Below, piece after piece: positions 32,940 to 43,700 of a DNA stretch of 48,448 nt; positions within the stretch are counted from its first letter, which is position 1; every line of letters starts with the position of its first letter. The DNA is from Parvicella sp963922585. Its GTDB lineage: Bacteria > Bacteroidota > Bacteroidia > Flavobacteriales_D > Parvicellaceae. The DNA lies in NCBI GenBank assembly GCA_963922585.1, contig CAWUIK010000013.1, forward strand, positions 1 to 48,448. Reading direction: 5' to 3'. The notes beneath the pieces were generated by a model. That model did not search any database, was not told the origin of the DNA, and worked only from the letters and a program-made list of their open reading frames with translations. The translations under genes and the position numbers were made by a program.

Positions 32940-34181
32940 ATGCACCCTCAATTAAATACAGAAACAGCGCACGATAACATCAAGCAAATAATAGGAGCAA
33001 CGCCCTTAATTATGAACTTGAACGTTAGTGATGAACATCAATGCAATGTCTTTTTAAAACGGGAAGACTTACAGCCTGTGAGGTCTTATAAAATCAGAGG
33101 AGCGTATAATAAAATTATATCTCTCAATGAATCCGAAAGACTTCAAGGGGTAGTTTGTGCTAGTGCGGGTAATCATGCGCAAGGGGTGGCTTATTCTTGT
33201 TATTTATTAAAGATAAAGGGCGTTATTTTCATGCCCAAACCTACACCTTCGCAAAAGATTGAGCAAGTGAGGATGTTTGGAAAAGAGTTTGTCCAAATAT
33301 TTTTAGAGGGAGACACATTTGACGATGCGAAAGAAGCAGCGGCTAAATATTGCGAGGAAAATAACATGATTTTCATCCATCCATTTGATGATATCAAAGT
33401 GATTGAAGGTCAATCTACAGTGGCTAAAGAAATATTGGAGCAAACCAAAGAACCGATTGATTATTTATTCCTTCCAGTAGGTGGTGGAGGTCTTGCGGCA
33501 GGTGTTTCTACTTACTTTAAGAAGTATTCGCCTAATACAAAAATTATTGGTGTTGAGCCTAAAGGTGCACCTTCCATGAAGGCCGCATTTGAGCAAGGAA
33601 AACCAGTTAGATTGACAAAAATCGAGAAATTTATAGATGGTGCTTCGGTACAGGAAGTGGGGAAGTTAAATTTTGAATTTTGTAAAGAGAATTTAGACGA
33701 AATCGTTACTGTAGATGAAGGAAAAGTTTGTTCAACCATTCTGAAATTATACAATAAAGATGCAATTGTAGCAGAACCCGCAGGAGCCCTTTCATTAGCA
33801 GCACTAGATTCTTTTAATGAAAAGATCAAAGGAAATAATATAGTTTGCATTGTATCAGGAAGTAATAATGACATTACTCGTATGGAAGAAATCAAGGAAA
33901 GGTCTATGCTTTATGAAGGGCTAAAACATTATTTCCTAGTAGATTTCCCGCAACGATCTGGGGCCTTAAAAGAGTTTGTGAATGAAGTGTTAGGTCCGAA
34001 TGATGACATTACCCATTTTGAATATGTAAAAAGAAACAATAGAGAAAAAGGACCGATAAGAATTGGCATTGAAGTGAAGCATAAAAAAGATTTTTCTGTA
34101 CTTATTAATCGTATGCAATCTAAGCAGTATCAGTACCAATACTTGAATGAAGACCCTGATTCTATTCAGTTGTTTTTCTAA
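32940..34181 (+). CDS. ilvA: Threonine dehydratase (biosynthetic)
   Basis: The 413-residue PLP enzyme converts threonine to 2-oxobutyrate, the first step specific to isoleucine. PLP Lys51 lies in VRSYKIRGAYNKI, the SAGNHAQGVA phosphate-site motif follows, and VGGGGLAAGVSTYF is the glycine loop. The C-terminal ~80 residues (YFLVDFPQRSGALKEFVNEV...) form a single ACT-like regulatory domain, the short type seen in Bacillus/Corynebacterium IlvA, not the double domain of E. coli. Its presence completes the Ile/Val set of the operon; no leu genes follow. Confidence 0.94.
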   Translation: MHPQLNTETAHDNIKQIIGATPLIMNLNVSDEHQCNVFLKREDLQPVRSYKIRGAYNKIISLNESERLQGVVCASAGNHAQGVAYSCYLLKIKGVIFMPKPTPSQKIEQVRMFGKEFVQIFLEGDTFDDAKEAAAKYCEENNMIFIHPFDDIKVIEGQSTVAKEILEQTKEPIDYLFLPVGGGGLAAGVSTYFKKYSPNTKIIGVEPKGAPSMKAAFEQGKPVRLTKIEKFIDGASVQEVGKLNFEFCKENLDEIVTVDEGKVCSTILKLYNKDAIVAEPAGALSLAALDSFNEKIKGNNIVCIVSGSNNDITRMEEIKERSMLYEGLKHYFLVDFPQRSGALKEFVNEVLGPNDDITHFEYVKRNNREKGPIRIGIEVKHKKDFSVLINRMQSKQYQYQYLNEDPDSIQLFF

Positions 34182-34234
34182 TCAGACTTTTTAATTTATA
34201 AACATTTATGATTGTCTTTTGTTAACATGTTGAG

Positions 34235-34242
34235 TAAGTTTA
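34235..34242 (+). promoter_or_regulatory. Candidate -7 box TAAGTTTA upstream of the 34268 gene
   Basis: Differs from TAnnTTTG in the last base; an ATTG 20 bases upstream could serve as the -33 element. It is 25 bases before the ATG at 34268, in the 86-base gap after ilvA, which has no obvious terminator. Confidence 0.35.
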
Positions 34243-34267
34243 CTTAACATTCGTTTCACAATCAATC

Positions 34268-37200
34268 ATGAAGTTACCTTTATTTGTTTTTATTTTCTCC
34301 CTTTTCCTTTCTAATTATAGTTTTGGACAAGTTCTTTACAGTCACAATTTTGATAACTTGACAGGCTTCAGTACTACAGAGGGTTCATTCTGTACGAGTG
34401 CATCTTGTGCGAATAATGATAATACATGGGGTTTAACAACAAGTGTTGGTTGTATTTCTGGATTTACGGCAAGTACTTTTTATGCACGTGATATTGATAA
34501 CACTGGAACGTGTGGTACAAATACCACAGAAACATTAACCTTTCCAACAGTTCCAATTGTTGGAAATGGGGATCTTATTTTTTCGGGTAATTTTGGATTT
34601 GATAACGATGCAATTAACTTTTCAGGGACCAATACGGTTACTTTTCAATATAGTTTTACATCTGCAACAGGCCCTTGGACTACAGGAGCGGCTTTTGCAA
34701 GTAATGGATCGGGTTCGATGAATTGTACAACTTGTAACATCACAGGAAATCTAACAGCAGATGCGGCTAATGCGTTTCAGTTTAACTTGGGAAATGGTCA
34801 AAATGGAAATACGCTGTATGTGCAGATGGTGGTTTCAGGGTTCAATGGTGGTACAGAAAACTTTTTCTTGGATGACATTGCGGTTACGCATATCGCCCCA
34901 CCGTGCACAGCGCCAGCAGATAGTCCTACAAGTCTTTTATTTGGTGTTCCTACAACAACCACTATGGAAATTGGCTGGACGGATGCCATATCAGGTACAG
35001 ATGTAATTGTAATTGCCAGAGAATTTGGCTCAACTCAAACCGAACCGGCAAATGGAACAACTTACACGGGCAATTTTGCATTTGGCTTAGGAGATCAGTT
35101 AGGAACGGGTAATTATGTTATTTATTCTGGAGCAAACGCAGGAGCAAGTCCTATAACTGTCACAGGATTAGCGGCTGGAACAAACTATATATTCTCAATT
35201 TATTCTTTCAACTCGGCTGATAATTGTTACAACATTGTTGAGTTGTCTGGAAATAACTCAACTCCATGTACAGCACCTACTATACAATCATCTGGTTTAT
35301 CAACATCTAGTGTAACATCATCAAGTATGAATGTTACTTGGACAAATGGAAATGGCAATGCTACGTTAGTTGTGGTTCAAGATGCAAGTTCATTTCTTAC
35401 AGATCCTTCAAACGGTGTAATTTACGCTGCAAATACTATTTTTGGAAGTGGTGATGAAATTGGGACAGGTAATTATGTAGTGTATAATGGAGTTGGTACT
35501 TCTGTTAATATTACTGGGTTAAATCCAGGCAGCACCTACAATATTTCAGTGTATACCTATTTCAGTGCCGGTCCTTGTTATTTTGATGTTCAAAATATGA
35601 TATCAGAAACTACCACTACGGGTATTCCTATGACACAAGGTACGATTCAAACCTGTGGAGGAACATTCTATGATCCGGGTGGTACAGGAAATTATCCAAA
35701 TGGAGCAATAATTACCACAACTATTCTTCCGGAAACAGCTGGTGATGCTGTTTGTCTTGATTTTACAAGTTGGAATATTGACTATAGTACTTTTGGATTT
35801 TCAACCTTGTCTTTTTATGATGGAACTTCGGCAGCAGATCCGCTAATTATGACTGCTACTGGTGATTGGACAGTCAATGGAGCTAGCGCTGCTTTTGACT
35901 TTGTTGGTCCAGGAATGGTTTGTGCTACTTCTGGAGCTTTAACTGTTGTTTGGAACCCAGATGCAACCGGAATAGGTTGGGAAGCTGACATTATGTGCTA
36001 TACACCGGTAACACCAACGGTATCATGTAATATTAATGTAACTTCAAATACAAGTAACATTTGTCTAGGTGAGACTGCCCAAATTATGGCTAATGGAAAC
36101 ATTACATCTGTTGAGATTAGTAATAATTTTGATGATGGAACAATTGGAACAGGATGGAGTTCTTCTGTTGCCGGAGATTTCAGTAACCCATGCGGCCCAG
36201 GACCTGATGCGTCAACCTATTTTTGGATGGGTACAAATCCTGCTCCAAGAACACTTTCAACTCCTACTTATGATGTTTCTAGCGGAGCGGTAATATCCTT
36301 TGATCATAAACAAGCCATCCAGGCTGGAGGAAATCCTTGTGAAGGACCAGATTTAGTAGATGAAGGAGTCTACCTTCAATATTCAATTGATGGAGGAACT
36401 TCTTGGGTAACCATTCATTATTTCTATCCTTATTTTTACACAGATGGAAGTACTCATTTGGCTAATTGGCAAACTTACAATTTTGATATCCCAGCAGCGG
36501 CAAGGACTGCGGCAACTTCATTTAGGTTTACGCAACAAGAAATTTCGTCTAACTCTACAGATCATTGGGGACTAGACAATGTTTCCATTACATCTTTTAA
36601 CCCAGTTACTTTTAGTTGGGATAATGGATTGGGTATAGGCACAACACAATCGGTTTCTCCAACCTCTGAAACTACTTATACCGCTACTATTTCCGATGGT
36701 TCAAATAGTTGCTCGGCAAGTGTTACGATTTCTATGTGTATAGTATTGCCAGTAGAATTGGCATTTTTTGATGTGGAATGTGAAAACTCTAACACAATAT
36801 TGAATTGGGCAACTGCCTCTGAATTAAATAACAAACATTTCGAAATACAAGCTTCACAAAATGGCATTCAATTTCAAACTTTAGGTATAGTTAATGGTCA
36901 GGGAAATTCAAGTCAAAATAACTATTACCAATTTTTTGATTACAGTGTACAGGATTTTAAGTATTACAGATTATCTCAGGTTGACTTTGACGGGAACACT
37001 GAAATACTCTCAACGAAGGCTTTAAGTACACCTTGCGGGGTAAATGAATTGGAAATTACAAACATTAACTTTTCGAATAATGGAATCAGTGTGGTGTATC
37101 AATTAAAAAGAGTTGAAAGTGCTCAGGTTACATTGTACGACATAACTGGAAGATTAATTTATGAGAAAGAGATGAATCTATCTGCAGAAAAAGGTCAGTT

Positions 37201-37300
37201 TGATATTGAACTTAATGGAAACAATTCTCAATCAATGTACATTTTGGTTTTATCAACTTCTTCGCAGAGGATTTCAAATAAAATCATTACAATTAAATAA
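34268..37300 (+). CDS. T9SS-secreted multidomain protein with type A sorting domain
   Basis: The 1010-residue protein has a signal peptide (VFIFSLFLSNYSFGQ). Domains in order: a beta-rich region to about residue 210; two FnIII-like modules near 215-450 (MEIGWTDAISGTDVIVIARE and MNVTWTNGNGNATLVVVQDA are parallel); a CUB-like module near 455-580 (TCGGTFYDPGGTGNYPNG); a reelin-like module near 620-780 (DEGVYLQYSIDGGTSW); then LPVELAFFDVECENSNTILNW and a C-terminal ~80-residue type A T9SS sorting domain with VTLYDITGRLIYEKEM and a terminal SNKIITIK. It should be exported through the outer membrane and attached or released. Adhesion is the most likely role, by inference only. Confidence 0.85.
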   Translation: MKLPLFVFIFSLFLSNYSFGQVLYSHNFDNLTGFSTTEGSFCTSASCANNDNTWGLTTSVGCISGFTASTFYARDIDNTGTCGTNTTETLTFPTVPIVGNGDLIFSGNFGFDNDAINFSGTNTVTFQYSFTSATGPWTTGAAFASNGSGSMNCTTCNITGNLTADAANAFQFNLGNGQNGNTLYVQMVVSGFNGGTENFFLDDIAVTHIAPPCTAPADSPTSLLFGVPTTTTMEIGWTDAISGTDVIVIAREFGSTQTEPANGTTYTGNFAFGLGDQLGTGNYVIYSGANAGASPITVTGLAAGTNYIFSIYSFNSADNCYNIVELSGNNSTPCTAPTIQSSGLSTSSVTSSSMNVTWTNGNGNATLVVVQDASSFLTDPSNGVIYAANTIFGSGDEIGTGNYVVYNGVGTSVNITGLNPGSTYNISVYTYFSAGPCYFDVQNMISETTTTGIPMTQGTIQTCGGTFYDPGGTGNYPNGAIITTTILPETAGDAVCLDFTSWNIDYSTFGFSTLSFYDGTSAADPLIMTATGDWTVNGASAAFDFVGPGMVCATSGALTVVWNPDATGIGWEADIMCYTPVTPTVSCNINVTSNTSNICLGETAQIMANGNITSVEISNNFDDGTIGTGWSSSVAGDFSNPCGPGPDASTYFWMGTNPAPRTLSTPTYDVSSGAVISFDHKQAIQAGGNPCEGPDLVDEGVYLQYSIDGGTSWVTIHYFYPYFYTDGSTHLANWQTYNFDIPAAARTAATSFRFTQQEISSNSTDHWGLDNVSITSFNPVTFSWDNGLGIGTTQSVSPTSETTYTATISDGSNSCSASVTISMCIVLPVELAFFDVECENSNTILNWATASELNNKHFEIQASQNGIQFQTLGIVNGQGNSSQNNYYQFFDYSVQDFKYYRLSQVDFDGNTEILSTKALSTPCGVNELEITNINFSNNGISVVYQLKRVESAQVTLYDITGRLIYEKEMNLSAEKGQFDIELNGNNSQSMYILVLSTSSQRISNKIITIK

Positions 37301-37334
37301 TCTCATTTGGTCAAATGCCTTTTATGATTATGGA

Positions 37335-37353
37335 TAGAGATTTTTATTCTCTA
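37335..37353. terminator. Weak hairpin between convergent secreted-protein genes
   Basis: TAGAGA and TCTCTA form a 6-bp stem around a 7-base T-rich loop in the 81-base gap between the 34268 and 37382 genes. There is no T-run adjacent to the stem, so support is slight. Confidence 0.2.
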
Positions 37354-37381
37354 AATCTTATTGGTAATGAATTTTAATTCT

Positions 37382-39538
37382 TTAGATGACAATTTTTATA
37401 GCCCTATCGCCTAATATTGTCTTTATATGAACAATGTAGATGCCTGAAGGATAATCATTTTTAGAAATAGTAATTTTATTCGTATTCTTTTCTTTTAAAG
37501 TTCCTAAAGACTGCCCAATCGAATTGTAAACCTTAGCGGTTTTTATTATTTTATTACTTTCTATGTCTATATTGAAGTCTTGATATTTTACACTCAATTT
37601 AATACTAGCGTCATAGGTCGGGTCATTTGTTGACAAACTCAAATCCACCTTCTCAAAAATTGACAATCCACCTCTTTCTGTACCTAGTATAAAAATGGGT
37701 TCGTCTAAACTGTCTCTTTCAAAAACGCTAATTGAAGTGTTTATCCCAAATTTAAAGTCCAATGAATCTACAAGTGTAAATGAGTTGGTTGCATTGCCCT
37801 CAATGTCTGTATAATTAAAATTCTGCCCTGTATAGGAACCCACCCATAAATTCCAATTGCCATTCATATCTTTGGTGAAATTTGGCTTAGCATATCCTCC
37901 ATATACTAAATCACGAAGCACATTGACATTTCCCATGTCTGAAGTTATGGAATCAAATGAAAAAGAGAATTGATTGCCAATGTTTTCATAATAAGCAATC
38001 TTTCCTTGTCTATTGCCTATTGCCAAATCAAAATCGCCATCACCATCATAATCAAAAAGTTGAGGGGCACTAAATTGACCAACGTCTATGGTGTTTCCAT
38101 TGCTATTCGTTAATCCAAAATTGTAGGTGTATATGCCATTTTGATCTTGTCTAGCCAAATGTATCTGACCTGACTCATCACCGAAAAGAATATCTTTATA
38201 ACCGTCTAATTCTAAGTCTTCTATGGTGTGGAAAATAGCATTGAATGACATATTAGAAAGTCCGCCATAATCATCAATAGTTTTAAAACTCAAAGTATCT
38301 CCTTGCGTAACATTTTCAAGCATAATTATTTTACTACCTTGATTTGTAACACTATTTGAATAGGTATTATAGCAACTTAATGCAATATCTTTTTTGCCAT
38401 CGTTATTGATGTCAGTAATACTTATGTTGGAAGCGTATCCAAAATCCAACATTTCTCCTTGCAAAAAGGATGAAGTAATATGGTTTAAGACAGGATTGCT
38501 CTGACTGCCGTAATTTTGATAATACCAAGTTGCATTTTGATTATTAGATGCTAAATCAGTATTGGGCGAAACCACCAAATCTTCCAATCCATCATTATTA
38601 ATATCCAACCAATAACCTGCAGGAAACCTTTCCACAGCAATAGGTAATGTGTTGTTGGGAAAATTGCTTTCAGCATTGATTAATGAAGAGTTTTGATTCA
38701 CTTGATTACCAAAATTTTCTGCATAGACCATGTTGGCATATCCAACATCTCCTACTAATAAATCTTTGACTCCATTGCCATCATAATCCAAAACAGTAAT
38801 AGCTGAACCCGTATGAAGTTGCTCTTTTTGTGGGTTTGAAACATTGGAGATACAAGTGTCCAACAAAAACAAATTAAAACTACTTGTTGAGGTATTGTCT
38901 TCTATGAAATGGCCCCAACATTCATTAGCCAATTCAAATATTAAACTATCACAATGCCCGTATAATTCCTGTGATAAATTTTTGTAATACTCCAAGTAAA
39001 TACCATTCAAACCATAGCATAAGATGTCAATGTCTCCATCACCATCTATATCTTCTATTCCTGGTAAATCATAACTTCTGTTGAAAATTAAATTGTTTCC
39101 GTAATATAATAAACCAACACTATCAAATTCAATATTTCCTGATGTACTAACATTTTTCCATACCGAAAAATTATTACCATCATTAACAAATAAATCGTCT
39201 TTACCATCACAATTGTAATCCCTTAAAAAAGAAAAATCCTGATTTAAAAGAGGTAACGACCTGCTTAACTTATAATTGATTGAATAGTCTGAAATAACAA
39301 AATCATAAGTATAAATTAGCCAATTTTTAGCTTTCCGCTGATATATTATGAGTTCTTCCAGACCATCACCATCCACATCAGACTTATTAAATTGAGATGA
39401 ATTTAATCCGCCATCTAAAGCCTTATGATAAGGTTGATTAATTGCGTTGCGAACATTAGTCGCTTTCAATTGATAATCTTGACAATTGTAAGTCTCTTTA
39501 TATAAGAAAATTATAATAATTAAAAGCGTCAGTCTCAT
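37382..39538 (-). CDS. T9SS-secreted FG-GAP/VCBS repeat protein with type A sorting domain
   Basis: From ATG 39538 (MRLTLLIIIIFLYKETYNC) the protein has 718 residues. At least six Asp-rich FG-GAP-type calcium-binding units are visible: DVDGDGLEELI, DIDGDGDIDIL, DYDGNGVKDLL, DINNDGLEDLV, DINNDGKKDIA and DYDGDGDFDLAIGN, which predict a beta-propeller. The last ~75 residues (KTAKVYNSIGQSLGTLKEKN...IVHIKTILGDRAIKIVI) are a type A T9SS sorting domain. An upstream ATG at 39574 would put charged residues before the hydrophobic core and is less likely. Role unknown; probably surface-exposed. Confidence 0.85.
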   Translation of the reverse strand: MRLTLLIIIIFLYKETYNCQDYQLKATNVRNAINQPYHKALDGGLNSSQFNKSDVDGDGLEELIIYQRKAKNWLIYTYDFVISDYSINYKLSRSLPLLNQDFSFLRDYNCDGKDDLFVNDGNNFSVWKNVSTSGNIEFDSVGLLYYGNNLIFNRSYDLPGIEDIDGDGDIDILCYGLNGIYLEYYKNLSQELYGHCDSLIFELANECWGHFIEDNTSTSSFNLFLLDTCISNVSNPQKEQLHTGSAITVLDYDGNGVKDLLVGDVGYANMVYAENFGNQVNQNSSLINAESNFPNNTLPIAVERFPAGYWLDINNDGLEDLVVSPNTDLASNNQNATWYYQNYGSQSNPVLNHITSSFLQGEMLDFGYASNISITDINNDGKKDIALSCYNTYSNSVTNQGSKIIMLENVTQGDTLSFKTIDDYGGLSNMSFNAIFHTIEDLELDGYKDILFGDESGQIHLARQDQNGIYTYNFGLTNSNGNTIDVGQFSAPQLFDYDGDGDFDLAIGNRQGKIAYYENIGNQFSFSFDSITSDMGNVNVLRDLVYGGYAKPNFTKDMNGNWNLWVGSYTGQNFNYTDIEGNATNSFTLVDSLDFKFGINTSISVFERDSLDEPIFILGTERGGLSIFEKVDLSLSTNDPTYDASIKLSVKYQDFNIDIESNKIIKTAKVYNSIGQSLGTLKEKNTNKITISKNDYPSGIYIVHIKTILGDRAIKIVI

Positions 39539-39542
39539 AAGG

Positions 39543-39550
39543 CAAATATA
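39543..39550 (-). promoter_or_regulatory. Candidate -7 box TATATTTG close to the start of the FG-GAP gene
   Basis: Exact TAnnTTTG match on the - strand with four bases (CCTT) before the ATG at 39538, the same spacing as at the omega-amidase gene. It supports the 39538 start and a leaderless or nearly leaderless message. Confidence 0.4.
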
Positions 39551-39652
39551 AGGTTTAATTGAATAACTAGTCACGATTTTGGTCTTGCTAAAATTGCTTT
39601 CAGACCTTTAAATAATGAGGGATTAATATTAGTAATTACAATTCATTACCAA

Positions 39653-39660
39653 TAATTTTA
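39653..39660 (+). promoter_or_regulatory. Candidate -7 box TAATTTTA upstream of the 39691 gene
   Basis: One base from the TAnnTTTG consensus, 30 bases before the ATG at 39691. No clear -33 element. Low-specificity evidence in AT-rich DNA. Confidence 0.25.
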
Positions 39661-39690
39661 CTCACTAAACTTTTAAAATAATAGACTTCA

Positions 39691-40752
39691 ATGCAATCAA
39701 AATATTTAAAATTCATCCTATTTACTTTCGCGCTGATAGCCCATTCTGTTTATTATTCTTGTGATGAATCGACAGCAAGTTTGACTAGTGTAACTGACAA
39801 TGGAGATGGAACCTATACCGTAGTATTAGATGTTTGTACCGAGTTTTTAGGATTAGAAGCTACACCTTATAGTTGGTCTGTAGATTTTAACGATCCCATC
39901 AATATTGTTTCTGCTACACCAACTACACTTACCACTGGAACTGGAGATAATTATACCTTGAGCACTTCAGGAGGTACCGCAACTTGGACATGTGGCGGGT
40001 TTTTTCCTAGTAATAATGCTTCACTTTTTTGCTATACACTTACTCTTGTTGTGAATGGTCAACCTACCACTTCCGTAGATGTTATCACCAACAATGATGC
40101 AGCATCCTCTTTTGCAGATTGTACACATACTTTGAATTTTCCAGTAGCACCGCCTGCTTGCGATATTACAGCTGTTACAGGCACGCCTTCCGCATGTAAT
40201 CCTGCCAATAACACTTACACAGCAAATGTAACGGTTACTTATAGCAATGCTCCTGCTTCCGGAAATATAGTGGTGAATGGACAAACATTTCCAGTAACTA
40301 CCTCTCCTCAAACGGTAACATTAACTGGCTTAACTTCTAATGGTAATAATGTAAACGTAACTGCTAATTTTTCGGCTGACCCCACTTGTACTTTTACTCA
40401 AAACAATGCTTTTACCGCTCCGTCACCTTGTACATGCAGCATCACCGCTGTTACAGGGACACCTTCAGCGTGTAACCCAGCAGATGATTCTTATACTGCT
40501 AGTGTAACAGTAACTTATAGTAATCCACCAGGTTCAGGAAATTTAGTAGTGAATGGGCAAACTTTTCCAGTAACTGCTTCACCGCAAACCATTACATTAA
40601 CAGGTCTCACATCAGACGGCAATAGCGTCAACTTATCAACTAGTTTTTCAGCTGATCCCGCTTGTACTTTTACTCAAAACAACGCATTTACAGCACCTTC
40701 TCCTTGTTCAGGAGGTGGATGTGCTGCAAATGCGGGAACAATTTCACAATAG
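39691..40752 (+). CDS. Exported repeat protein without a recognisable sorting domain
   Basis: The 353-residue protein has a signal-like N-terminus (KFILFTFALIAHSVYYSC) and a first beta-rich domain to about residue 156 (SVTDNGDGTYTVVLDVCTEF). Then come two tandem 92-residue units that are near copies (each begins ITAVTGTPSACNPA and ends QNNAFTAPSPC). The protein ends abruptly 15 residues later with GGGCAANAGTISQ. That tail resembles the start of a further domain more than a natural end, and there is no T9SS C-terminal domain. It may be the truncated front of a larger secreted protein, or a partner of the T9SS gene that begins five bases after its stop. Confidence 0.75.
   Translation: MQSKYLKFILFTFALIAHSVYYSCDESTASLTSVTDNGDGTYTVVLDVCTEFLGLEATPYSWSVDFNDPINIVSATPTTLTTGTGDNYTLSTSGGTATWTCGGFFPSNNASLFCYTLTLVVNGQPTTSVDVITNNDAASSFADCTHTLNFPVAPPACDITAVTGTPSACNPANNTYTANVTVTYSNAPASGNIVVNGQTFPVTTSPQTVTLTGLTSNGNNVNVTANFSADPTCTFTQNNAFTAPSPCTCSITAVTGTPSACNPADDSYTASVTVTYSNPPGSGNLVVNGQTFPVTASPQTITLTGLTSDGNSVNLSTSFSADPACTFTQNNAFTAPSPCSGGGCAANAGTISQ
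40159..40710 (+). repeat. Two tandem 276-base repeats within the 39691 gene
   Basis: Units at 40159-40434 and 40435-40710 encode 92-residue modules that align without gaps and differ at a modest number of positions. The DNA copies have diverged mostly at silent or conservative sites, indicating an internal duplication kept under protein-level selection. Confidence 0.8.
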
Positions 40753-40757
40753 TAAAG

Positions 40758-43700
40758 ATGGGTAGAGTTTTATTTCTAATATTATTGTTTTTTAGTTTCA
40801 ATTTTGAGATGATTGGAGCTTGTGATTTTACCACGACTCAAAGTGTAGTAATTACACCTGATGGTAATCACAATGCTGCGCCTGGATATGTGCAAGTTTA
40901 TGTCCTCACTGATATAAATGGAGTAATCGTAGCAACAAGCACAACTGGAGATTTCGGAGTGCAAAATTTTGGGTCATATGATGCTTATGCTTTTAACTAT
41001 GAAATTGCAAATGCTCCTGCTATTTTGCCTGCGGTTGGAATAAACATTGCTTCAATAAACGATGGTTGTACCAACTTTTCGGCTCCGCTAAATTTAACTG
41101 TTTGTGAATCTAGTGCACTTACGGCTTGTGAGGACTCAGGAGACGATATCGTAATTGCGCTGTCCCCAGATTATAACATGGATGCTACTTACAATCAAGT
41201 TTTGGTTATAGTGGATGACGCGTCAGGACAAATATTATTTGTGTCTACTGCAAATGCAGCAACTGGAACAGTTAACTATACTACGAGTGCATCAGGTGAC
41301 TTGCCTAATGGGAATTATACTGTTTATGCTGTAAATTATGAAAACACATCAACACTTGCTTCATTAGGGCTTATAGTCGGAAATGCATGGGCAGGAACGT
41401 TTGGCATTGCGTGTGCAGACGCATCTGCCGGAACAGCTATTCAAGTGGACTTGTGTACTGTGATATGCGGAACTTGTACTAATCCAGATTGTTTGATTGC
41501 TGGACCATATCCAGATTATAACACGGCTGCGGCAGGACCTAACCATTGTTCTCAGATAAATGACATGTCTGCAACTCCAATCAATGGAACTACTTTTACA
41601 TCTTATCACCAACTAACTTCTTCTGCTACAGGGACAGTTGGAGTTGTAATTTCAGTTGGAGTGAATGCAATAGTTGGTGGAACGCCATGTCCAGTGACGA
41701 GAGTAGCTACACTTTATCCAATCGGTGGACCATGTACTGGTGCTACGGCAATAACATTTACTACCACAACAGCCAACGGATCTCCTTTCTATAATCCAGA
41801 ATGGACTGGTCTTTTGCCAAATACAGATTATGTTTTGGAAGTCACTTTTTCCGTCCCTGCAGGATGCGAAATGGTAGATCATTGCGAGTCATTCTATGCA
41901 CCTTCTTGTAACAATGCAATTGGAACAGTCACTGTAACAGGTGGAACAAATGTAGGAGCAAATGAATATGATTTAACGGACTGCGAAACAATCGATTTTT
42001 CTGTATCTGGACAAAATTTAGGAGAGGGAATTCAATATGGATGGGCTGTTTTTAATTGTGCTCCAACATTGCCGCTTACAAATGCGGAACTACAAGATTT
42101 AACTTCAAACCCTTGTTATGTAGGTTCGGATTATGGAACAACCACAAGTGATGTAGACGCTGGAGGTGTTTCAGGTACTATTCCGGGAGATTACACTCAA
42201 TTATGGATTTTACCTTATATCAGCGAAGCTGCTGATCAACCAGACGCCAACAATAATGGCTGTTATGCGGTGGGTACCCCTGTTCAAATAAACTATATAC
42301 CACCAACTTGTGGAGATTGTGCCGCACCAACTTGTGCAGCGGATAATGTTGGAACATTCGCTAATAGAACCTATAATCTTTGCAATGATCCTTGTGCGGA
42401 TTTGAATAACATGACTTATGTGACTTATCATACAATCACTACAGATGCTAACGGTAATGTAGGAGTTGTTCAAACAGTAAGCGCAGGTTGTAATGTAACT
42501 CGAACCGCTGTTTTGAGAGATGCTACTAACTCCTGTACCGCTGCAGATATTCCTGCTAATATTGCCAATGCTAATGGAGTAGGAAGTGGATTTAACCCTG
42601 AATGGACAGGTCTAGCGCCTAACACTAATTATACGCTGATCATCACTACAATTATTCCAACAGGATGTAATTATGATTATGCTTGTGTCGATTTTTATGG
42701 AATGCCGCAGTGTGGAGCAGATGCTGGAACAACAACTGCACTAACCTCTAACAGTACCAACAATGATTATGTGCTTTGTTGGGGAGAAAGTATTGATTTT
42801 ACAACAACAGGATTTGTCCTTCCAGGTATTAATTTGACAGGAAATGAAGCTTTTGGATATGCTGTTTATACAGATCCAATGCCTGGAACTTCACCAAACT
42901 CTTCAGATGCTGATTTTGTGGAATATTTAATTGGGACGGGAGCAAATGCCAGTTTAACCATAACTAATGATGGTTCCTATACGCCTCCATTTATTAATAA
43001 CTTGGACCAAACGCTTTATTTTTACCCTATTACGATGGATGATGGTGTGGGGCAAGATTATGACGTAAATGGTGATAACTGTTTTGATGTCGGACAAGTA
43101 ATAACGGTTACGTTTTTAAATGAAATAACAGTTAATATCACTCAAGATTGTTTGAATGATGCTTCTGTTTACGCTATTGATGGTGGATATTTGGAGTTTT
43201 TTGCAGGAAACTATAATGTCACCAATCTAGGTGATGGTCAGTTAAGCACTGCTACAGTAAATGCTGCCGGAGGAAATACTAGTGTAACTACTCTAATTCC
43301 TGGTAATAATCATTACATAGATATTGTAGATGATAATGGGTGTACTTTAACCACTTTACCGCAGTTATATCCAGTAGACTTGTTTTTTGATTCCATCAAT
43401 TTTACCAATCCAACTTGTAGTTATTTATGCGATGGAGAAGTATCTATTTATGCAAATAATGCTACTCAATATTCGGTAAACAATTCTCCGCTGCAGGCAA
43501 ACAATGTGTTCAACAATATTTGTTCTGGAGTAATAACTGTTACAATAGAAGATAACGGTTGTGTTGTAGATAGTAGCATTATTATCACGGCTCCTACACC
43601 GGTAACGATTGTCAATTCAGCGGATAATGTTATTTGCATTGGCGCAACGGAACCGCTTACCGCTAATGCATCAGGTGGTACAGGGCCTAATTATGATTAC

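Noticed and set aside
40662..40757. Longer start for the type B T9SS protein (32 extra residues)
   Set aside because: It overlaps the end of the 39691 gene in another frame and puts a Cys/Arg-rich stretch ahead of a good signal peptide that begins at 40758.
40740..40760. Frameshift joining the 39691 and 40758 genes into one protein
   Set aside because: The second frame opens with its own signal peptide and the first ends with two consecutive stops (TAG TAA), so they are separate genes.
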